DNA of 28,498 nucleotides from contig CAJONN010000001.1 in assembly GCA_905235955.1 (NCBI GenBank), positions 1 through 28,498 of the forward strand, read 5' to 3'. Below are positions 22,666 through 28,498 of the stretch, piece after piece (the stretch's first letter is position 1; every line of letters begins with the position of its first letter). Both the position numbers and the translations under genes were made by a program. This DNA is from an uncultured Marinilabiliaceae bacterium. Its GTDB lineage: Bacteria > Bacteroidota > Bacteroidia > Bacteroidales > Marinilabiliaceae. Under the pieces are notes generated by a model. The model did no database searches, was not told where the DNA came from, and was given only the letters and a program-made list of their open reading frames with translations.

Positions 22666-24210
22666 ATGAATCAAACCAAACTATTTTTTAGCTCACTACT
22701 CACTTGTGCACTACTTGCATCGTGTGTAGGGCTAACCAACAACAGTGCTACATCGGGCGATGTTTATTCTGGCAAAAAAGCAAAATACATATTCTACTTT
22801 ATTGGCGATGGCATGAGTCAGCCACAAATAACAATGGCTGAAAAGGCTATCAACGAGCCTGAATTTTTGCAACAGTTCAACACTCAGACATGCAACATAT
22901 ATAATATAGGTGCAAACTATCAGCTCAATGTAAAGAAATTTCAGAGCGCAGGCATGGCAACCACCAATGCTGAAAACCGATTTATCACATGCTCAGCTGC
23001 TGCAGCTACCGCACTTGCTACCGGACACAAAACAACCATCAACACCATATCGAAAAATGGTGAACGCACTGAAAACCTCAAGACAGTAGCCGAAATGGCT
23101 CACGAAGCTGGCATGAAGGTGGGCATCATATCGTCAGTAAGCATAGACCACGCTACACCTGCTTGCTTCTATGCACATGAAGACGACCGCAACAGCTACG
23201 AAGCTATCGGACAATGGCTGTTAAAGTCAGACTTCGACTTCTTTGGTGGCGGCAATGTGCGCTGGGATACCTACAAAAACATCACAAAAGAGCAATATTT
23301 TGAAGCATTGCAAAACAAAGGTTACACCTTGGCTACAAACTTACAAGCCTTCAAAGCACTCAACAGCAATAGTGGCAAAGTGTTTGCCACCATACCCAAA
23401 AATATGGATGCCGTACACGATGCCAGCACATTGCCCTACAACATCGACCTCGACATACAAAAATCTGACGACGACCGCATTGTGCTACGCGACTTTGTAA
23501 AAAAAGCCATTGAAGTGCTTTACAATACTGACAAAGGCTTTTTCTTGATGACCGAAGGTGGCAAAATAGACTGGACCGACCATGCCAACGATGCCGTGTC
23601 GAACATATATGAAACTATAGCCCTTGACCAAGCTATAGGCGTGGCAATGGAATTCTATAAGCAACACCCTGATGAAACACTCATAGTGTTTACTGGCGAC
23701 CACGAGTGTGGCGGACTGACACTCGGTTTTGCTGGCACACACTACGAGTCGGCATTCAACCTAATGAAAAATCAGACCATATCGTATCAAGAATTTTCTG
23801 ACCAAAACAAACAATTCTTCCGTCAAGAGCAACGCCCAACATTTGAGCAAACACTTGATTGGATAAAGCAAAACTTCGGATTGGGCGATGATGCCTCATT
23901 GCCACTGAGCGACTACGAACGTAAACGCTTACAAGAGGCTTATGATGAAACAATTAGCAAACTCGACAATCAGAAATCAACCCTCTCGAAAGAAGAAAAA
24001 TACCTCTACTACGGCAACTACGACTATATTTGCGTTACAGCCACACACATACTCGACAACAAAGCTGGTGTAGACTGGGCAAGCTACTCGCACACAGCGC
24101 TGCCCGTGCCCATATATGCCACAGGTTGCGGTGCCGACCTCTTAGATGCTTACATCGACAACACCGATATACCAAAGACAATAATGAAAGTGGCAGGCTT
24201 CATAAAATAA
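22666..24210 (+). CDS. Alkaline phosphatase lipoprotein
   Basis: 514 residues. The signal ends at the lipobox LASC (C20), so it should be membrane-anchored outside the cytoplasm. Alkaline-phosphatase motifs are all present: metal ligand D48 in FIGDGMS, nucleophile S110 in TCSAAAATALATG, EGGKIDWTDHAND, TGDHECGG at about 344-351, and a late His in YSHTALPVPIYATG. The residue before the nucleophile is Cys where E. coli PhoA has Asp. The E. coli Lys328 position appears to be Trp, as in some other bacterial phosphatases. It would release phosphate from extracellular esters, including nucleotides. YibE/F follows after 1 nt, so the two form an operon. Confidence 0.93.
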   Translation: MNQTKLFFSSLLTCALLASCVGLTNNSATSGDVYSGKKAKYIFYFIGDGMSQPQITMAEKAINEPEFLQQFNTQTCNIYNIGANYQLNVKKFQSAGMATTNAENRFITCSAAAATALATGHKTTINTISKNGERTENLKTVAEMAHEAGMKVGIISSVSIDHATPACFYAHEDDRNSYEAIGQWLLKSDFDFFGGGNVRWDTYKNITKEQYFEALQNKGYTLATNLQAFKALNSNSGKVFATIPKNMDAVHDASTLPYNIDLDIQKSDDDRIVLRDFVKKAIEVLYNTDKGFFLMTEGGKIDWTDHANDAVSNIYETIALDQAIGVAMEFYKQHPDETLIVFTGDHECGGLTLGFAGTHYESAFNLMKNQTISYQEFSDQNKQFFRQEQRPTFEQTLDWIKQNFGLGDDASLPLSDYERKRLQEAYDETISKLDNQKSTLSKEEKYLYYGNYDYICVTATHILDNKAGVDWASYSHTALPVPIYATGCGADLLDAYIDNTDIPKTIMKVAGFIK

Positions 24211-24211
24211 T

Positions 24212-25336
24212 ATGACGTTTGTAAAAAACAAAAACATAGTATTCACTCTTTTTGTGGGAATTGTTGCTATAATATTGGCAATGATTCCCACAAGATTTGA
24301 AAATCCGTCGCTCACTGAAAATATACTCTACGAAGAGGGCGAAATAGTTGCTACCGACGATAGCCAACTGCATAGCATATCGGTGGTAACCATTGGCACG
24401 CAAAAACTCAAAGTAAAGATAGCGTCTGGCAAATTTAGTGGCGAAATATTCGACGCTGAAAACATCCTCAACGGACAGAAAAACATAGACAAAGTATTCT
24501 CAGTAGGCGATAAAGCCCTCATAGTACTTTCGCTCAGCAAGCAAACAGGCAACGTGCTGACTGTCAAGGCACAAGATTTCTATCGCACCAATGCCGAAAT
24601 ATTTTTGATAGTTGTTTTTGTAGTGGCACTCATAGCTCTTGCTGGCTTCACGGGGCTAAAAGCTGTGCTAAGTTTCATCTTCACAGCCTTGTGTTTCTGG
24701 AAGTTACTGTTGCCAATGTATCTGAGCGGTCAGAATCCGCTCATTGTTGGCATCTCAATAACATTCTTGACGGCTATGGTTGTGATTCTGCTTGTTTCTG
24801 GCGTAAGCAAAAAAGGCATTACGGCAATGTGTGGTTGCTTTTGTGGCATAGCTTTTACGGCGCTAATATCAGTAGTGGCAGGTAGTTGGTTTAAGATACC
24901 AGCTACAGTTCAAGACTACTCTGAAGCGCTTATTTATAGTGGGTTTCAGCTCGATTTTTCAAATATCTTTATAGCATCTGTATTCATATCGGCATCTGGT
25001 GCGCTAATGGATGTATGCACCGACATTGCTGCCGCCCTCGACGAACTGCACGAGCGACTTCCACACCTATCATCAGCAGAGCTTATAAAATCTGGCTTCC
25101 GTATTGCACGTCCTGTAATTGGCTCAATGACAACAACTTTACTCTTTGCCTACTCTGGTAGCTTTATGTTCGCATTTATGGCATTTATGGCCAAAGGTAT
25201 GCCATTTGTTTGCATTATGAACTCTAACTTTATATCAGCCGAATTTTTGCATACAATGGTTGGTAGCTTAGGACTTGTACTTTCAGCCCCACTCACTGCC
25301 GTAGTTGGCGGATTGATATATGGCAAAAAGGCTTAA
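24212..25336 (+). CDS. YibE/F family membrane protein
   Basis: 374 residues. One N-terminal membrane helix is followed by a soluble beta domain at about 35-125 (EGEIVATDDSQ, KLKVKIASGKFSGEIFDAEN) and then seven or so membrane helices. The membrane part holds the family-like FTGLKAVLSFIFTALCFWKL, the VCTDIAAALDELHER loop and the late PVIGSMTTTLLFAYSG. The family function is unknown. Its start overlaps no gene but lies one nucleotide after the phosphatase stop, so coupling is likely. Its stop is only 4 nt from the stop of the convergent aldo/keto reductase gene, with no terminator visible between. Confidence 0.85.
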   Translation: MTFVKNKNIVFTLFVGIVAIILAMIPTRFENPSLTENILYEEGEIVATDDSQLHSISVVTIGTQKLKVKIASGKFSGEIFDAENILNGQKNIDKVFSVGDKALIVLSLSKQTGNVLTVKAQDFYRTNAEIFLIVVFVVALIALAGFTGLKAVLSFIFTALCFWKLLLPMYLSGQNPLIVGISITFLTAMVVILLVSGVSKKGITAMCGCFCGIAFTALISVVAGSWFKIPATVQDYSEALIYSGFQLDFSNIFIASVFISASGALMDVCTDIAAALDELHERLPHLSSAELIKSGFRIARPVIGSMTTTLLFAYSGSFMFAFMAFMAKGMPFVCIMNSNFISAEFLHTMVGSLGLVLSAPLTAVVGGLIYGKKA

Positions 25337-25340
25337 GTCT

Positions 25341-26729
25341 TTAAAACTTATTCTGTTTCAGTTGCTCTACGTAGTTGTCAATGCGCGTCATTTGCTCAGC
25401 TATTCTGATGCTTTGTGGGCAATGCTCTTCACACTGTCGGCAACCAATGCAATGGTTGGCTTGACGTAATTTGGGCACACTGCGGTCGTAGCCTACAAGG
25501 AAGGCACGACGAGCTTCGGCATAGTTGCTTTCGGTGGTGCTGAGCGGATTGTTGCCTTGGTTGATGCACTTGTTGTAGTGTGCAAATATGGCTGGTATGT
25601 TGATGCCATACGGACAAGGCATGCAATATTGGCACGCAGTGCAAGGTATGAGCGAAAATTTGAGATACTGATTGGCCATATTTTCCAAGAAGTCGAGTTC
25701 CTCTTGTGTGCATGGCACGAGTGGTGAATATGTTTTAAGGTTGTCTTGCAAATGCTCCATATAGGTCATGCCGCTTAGCACTGTGAGTACGCCTTTGGGA
25801 GTGCCTGCAAACCTAAACGCCCACGAGGCTACGCTATCTTCTGGCTTGCGTTGCTTGAGGCGCGTAACAATATGGTCTGGCATTCGCGATAGCTGTCCGC
25901 CAAGCAAGGGCTCCATAATAACGGCTGGTATGCCACGTTTTTCGAGTTCGGTGTATAGGTATTCAGCTTCAGTATTGCTTGCATTTATCTCTTTAGCATG
26001 GTGCCAATCAACGTAGTTGAGCTGTATTTGCACAAAGTCCCATTTATATTCATCGTGCCTTGAAAGTAGGTAGTCAAAAGCCTTGATGTCGCCATGATAT
26101 GAGAATCCGAGGTTGCGTATGCGTCCTGCTTTGCGTTCTTCTACCAAGAAGTCGAGTATGCCATTTTTGAAGTATCGCTCCATAGTGTTGTCTATTCCGC
26201 CCATGCCTATGGCGTGTAGCAACATATAATCTATGTAGTCTACTTGCAAGCGTTCAAATGAGTTGTGATACATTTTTATCGACTCCTCTCGACTCCATAC
26301 TGATTGGCTGAAGTTTGAGAGTTTGGTAGCTATGTAGTATGTGTCGCGTTTGTGACGACTTAAAGCTATGCCAGTGGCTGCCTCTGATCTACCTTGACAG
26401 TAGACGGGCGATGTATCAAAGTAGTTTACGCCGTGTTCTATAGCATAGTCAACAAGCTTATTTACAGCTTCTTGATCTATTTCATCACCTTGTCCGTCGT
26501 TGTCCGGATCGGACTTCATGGGCAAGCGCATCATGCCGTAGCCAAGTAACGACACCTTGTCGCCTGTCGATGGAGTGATGCGATATGTCATTTCTCCATC
26601 GGTGGCAGATTGTTGTTGTTGTTGTGCAACATCGGCTACGGTATTGTTGCGGCACGAAGCAAGAGCTGTGGCTATTGCGCCTAAGCCTATCCGACGTACA
26701 AATTCTCGTTTGGTTATGTTGTGTTCCAT
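25341..26729 (-). CDS. Aldo/keto reductase with C-terminal 4Fe-4S domain and Tat-like lipoprotein signal
   Basis: 462 residues from the ATG at 26729. An in-frame extension exists but would put a second hydrophobic patch before the signal. The N-terminus reads ITKREFVRRIGLGAIATALASC, a Tat-like KR motif, a hydrophobic stretch and a lipobox (C26). The aldo/keto reductase barrel follows with NYFDTSPVYCQG (catalytic Asp and Tyr), YIATKLS (Lys) and MLLHAIG (His), then VIMEPLLGGQLS and VLTVLSGM. The last 100 or so residues contain CTACQYCMPCPYG and CIGCRQCEEHCPQ, binding one or two 4Fe-4S clusters. It follows a membrane iron-sulfur protein by 47 nt. The physiological substrate is unknown. Confidence 0.88.
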   Translation of the reverse strand: MEHNITKREFVRRIGLGAIATALASCRNNTVADVAQQQQQSATDGEMTYRITPSTGDKVSLLGYGMMRLPMKSDPDNDGQGDEIDQEAVNKLVDYAIEHGVNYFDTSPVYCQGRSEAATGIALSRHKRDTYYIATKLSNFSQSVWSREESIKMYHNSFERLQVDYIDYMLLHAIGMGGIDNTMERYFKNGILDFLVEERKAGRIRNLGFSYHGDIKAFDYLLSRHDEYKWDFVQIQLNYVDWHHAKEINASNTEAEYLYTELEKRGIPAVIMEPLLGGQLSRMPDHIVTRLKQRKPEDSVASWAFRFAGTPKGVLTVLSGMTYMEHLQDNLKTYSPLVPCTQEELDFLENMANQYLKFSLIPCTACQYCMPCPYGINIPAIFAHYNKCINQGNNPLSTTESNYAEARRAFLVGYDRSVPKLRQANHCIGCRQCEEHCPQSIRIAEQMTRIDNYVEQLKQNKF

Positions 26730-26776
26730 TCTTTTTCTCTTTTTTCTGATAAATAAAAAACCTAAGATGCAAGCTA

Positions 26777-28240
26777 TCAAATTGTTCTGTGTACTTCATG
26801 TCCCTCAACGTAGATGGCTGAGAATGGGCGAGCCGGACAAAGATTTTCGCAAGCTCCGCAACCTATACAGCGTTCTTCGTTTACGATAGGTATCTTGCGA
26901 GAATCGTTGTTGTTTGGGTCAGAAGGTACCATGCTTATAGCACCTGCTGGGCAGTGGCGAGCGCAGTTGCCACAGTCAACATCGTCGGTTAGCGGAATGC
27001 AGTTTTTCTTCACCCAAACAGCATGTCCTATTTGTGTCGACGACTTGAGTGCAGTGTCTATTTTCACTATGGCACCTGCCGGACAAACCTCTGAGCAGCG
27101 TGTGCACTCTGGGCGACAATAACCTCGCTCATACGACATTTGGGGCTTTAGCATAACATCGGGGCGCAATACTTCGTTGGGGCACACCGATACACAAAGC
27201 TGGCAGCCTACGCACTTGCTCAAGAAGTTGCTTGCCGATGCAGAGCCTGCTGGCACTAAGCGAGTGTTGCGCTGAGGTGCTTGTTTGTCGGCAATAAACG
27301 CTAAGCCGCCATCATTTTTTATCTGTGCCTTCACCGCAGTAGTAGCTATGAGAGCTGTGGTGGCAATGAATGCGCGTTTGTTTTGGTCGGGTTCGGTTAT
27401 AGTTGGCGCATTGCTATTGTTGCCAAAACTCCATTTATAGCTGATAGCCTGTTTGTTGCATTTTTCAATGCAGTTGCCACAAACAACGCAACGCGAGTGG
27501 TCGATGACGTGTTGCTTTGCATCGATACATGAGGCTTTGCAGTTGCGTTGGCAAAGTGTGCAGCCGTTGCATTTGGTTGTGTCGATGTCAATTTTTAGTA
27601 ACGAATAACGTGACAAAATGCTGAGCAATGCACCTACAGGACAAATAGTATTGCAATATGTGCGACCATTGCGCCATGCTAAAATAGCTATTGCTATTAT
27701 TGATACAATGCTAATAATCAATACACTAACACCTTTTAGCCAAACATCAACTTGATAGAAAGCATAGCTGTCGAGCTCTTCGGCAATGAGCGCAAACAGA
27801 TTGTTGCTCCACTGCCACAATGGTTGCAATAGTTGGTTGGCTGTCCGACCAAAAATAGCGTATGGGTCGAGCAATGCAGTCACGATGCCTACACCAGCAA
27901 TGCATGCTATAGCGTATATAGCTAAAATACTATATCTTAGTATATTGCGAGCTTTTGAGGGTGTAAAGCGATTTTTCTTTTTTCGGCCAGCAATATGCGA
28001 AATAATGTCTTGTGTAATGCCAAGCGGACAAATAACAGAGCAATATGCACGACCAAAAACAAGCGTAAGCAATGCCAAAATAGCAATGACTACAATGTTT
28101 ATGCTCAATATGGCTGGCATTATTTGCACCTTAGCAACCCAACTAAGATAGGTGTGTATGGTGCCACTAAAATCGAGAAAAATAGCCAATGCGGCTATAA
28201 AAAAAAGTGTGGCAAATGTTATTCTGATACGTCGTAACAT
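26777..28240 (-). CDS. Membrane polyferredoxin, NapH-NapG-like fusion
   Basis: 487 residues from the ATG at 28240. The frame can open at TTG 28273, but a -7 box overlaps that codon. The first half is NapH-like: membrane helices with two cytoplasmic CxxxCP motifs (C67-C71, C196-C200), then two ferredoxin motifs (224-238, 251-261). An internal Tat-like segment, NKRAFIATTALIATTAVKAQ (287-306), separates it from a NapG-like half with four further cysteine clusters starting near 343, 375, 414 and 458. In nitrate reduction NapH and NapG are separate quinol-oxidising proteins. Here no nitrate reductase is nearby, and the next gene is an Fe-S aldo/keto reductase, a possible electron partner. That link is inferred. 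Confidence 0.87.
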   Translation of the reverse strand: MLRRIRITFATLFFIAALAIFLDFSGTIHTYLSWVAKVQIMPAILSINIVVIAILALLTLVFGRAYCSVICPLGITQDIISHIAGRKKKNRFTPSKARNILRYSILAIYAIACIAGVGIVTALLDPYAIFGRTANQLLQPLWQWSNNLFALIAEELDSYAFYQVDVWLKGVSVLIISIVSIIAIAILAWRNGRTYCNTICPVGALLSILSRYSLLKIDIDTTKCNGCTLCQRNCKASCIDAKQHVIDHSRCVVCGNCIEKCNKQAISYKWSFGNNSNAPTITEPDQNKRAFIATTALIATTAVKAQIKNDGGLAFIADKQAPQRNTRLVPAGSASASNFLSKCVGCQLCVSVCPNEVLRPDVMLKPQMSYERGYCRPECTRCSEVCPAGAIVKIDTALKSSTQIGHAVWVKKNCIPLTDDVDCGNCARHCPAGAISMVPSDPNNNDSRKIPIVNEERCIGCGACENLCPARPFSAIYVEGHEVHRTI

Positions 28241-28270
28241 ATAGGTATATGTCTTTGGTTTGTTTTTGAG

Positions 28271-28278
28271 CAAAAATA
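28271..28278 (-). promoter_or_regulatory. -7 box (TATTTTTG) for the polyferredoxin-reductase operon
   Basis: Minus-strand TATTTTTG matches TAnnTTTG and lies 31 nt before the chosen ATG. No TTTG occurs at the ideal -33 spacing. Its position makes the alternative upstream TTG start unlikely. Bases 28279-28350 hold nothing else recognised. Confidence 0.5.
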
Positions 28279-28350
28279 TGAAAAGCTATTGTACTTTTGG
28301 GGAATATGGTACTATTTATAAAAATTAAAAATAGACACTTGACTAAATAG

Positions 28351-28498
28351 CTCAAGTTTCGCAAGTGAAAAACGCACAGAAAATAAGAATGGGCAGGGGA
28401 ATATAACCACCAAATTGCTTCCAACAATTAGCACGGAACCCGATTTTCACCTCGCGGTTGTCGCCTTTGGCACGGAGCGTAAAGAAAATTATCGTAGC
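28351..28498 (+). repeat. Left-end part of the MITE-like repeat (copy R4), cut by the window edge
   Basis: The left end CTCAAGTTTCGCAAGTG matches the repeat terminus. The next section (GCACAGAAAATAAG, AATGGGC, CAAATTG, CAACAAT, AGCACG) tracks the left half of copy R2 up to about 28445. Beyond that the sequence (ATTTTCACCTCGCGGTTGTC and onward) is absent from R2, so this looks like a longer form of the element. The copy runs off the window end. No gene was recognised here. Confidence 0.7.

Noticed and set aside
28167..28427. 86-codon minus-strand frame at the right edge
   Set aside because: It overlaps the polyferredoxin 5' end and the repeat copy, and shows no family features.

Overview
The window looks like chromosomal DNA from a member of the Bacteroidota, most likely the order Bacteroidales. 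The evidence is a TonB-dependent receptor with an N-terminal carboxypeptidase-like domain, DUF5689 and choice-of-anchor-J lipoproteins, acidic residues straight after lipobox cysteines, promoters matching the Bacteroides consensus (TTTG, about 20 nt, TAnnTTTG), weak Shine-Dalgarno sequences, and a type IX secretion (CHU_C-type) C-terminal domain. The T9SS marker argues against a typical Bacteroides species; I cannot name the genus. No rRNA, tRNA, CRISPR array or phage module was recognised.

Layout. (1) 1-2466, minus strand: a ZapA module (coiled-coil partner, zapA, rny) ending in a strong hairpin. (2) 2519-10678, minus strand: a five-gene operon encoding an exported DNase I-like phosphohydrolase, a TonB-dependent receptor, a DUF5689 lipoprotein, a lipoprotein with four beta-sandwich modules and a NUC1-type nuclease lipoprotein. 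I read it as a surface system for degrading and importing extracellular nucleic acid; that function is inferred. (3) 11079-19084, plus strand: conserved genes rpsA, a STAS protein, rnz, a T9SS-sorted protein, rsh (Rel/SpoT) and tgt. (4) 19233-22510, plus strand: exbB, exbD, tonB and a DUF819 membrane protein; this motor could energise the receptor in (2). (5) 22609-25336, plus strand: an alkaline phosphatase lipoprotein and a YibE/F membrane protein behind their own promoter; phosphate release fits nucleotide scavenging. (6) 25341-28240, minus strand: a NapH-NapG-like fusion iron-sulfur protein followed by an Fe-S aldo/keto reductase with a Tat-like lipoprotein signal, converging on (5) with only 4 bp between.

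The main structure outside genes is a dispersed, MITE-like repeat family bounded by inverted CTCAAG...CTTGAG ends. One complete 166-bp copy lies in the EEP-rpsA intergenic region, a rearranged copy lies between tgt and exbB, and partial copies occupy both ends of the window. The last point suggests that the window's edges are repeat-caused assembly breaks. Other points of note are a Tgt lacking its three zinc cysteines, a 12-codon upstream reading frame overlapping rpsA by ATGA, and a TonB with a TolA-like helix.
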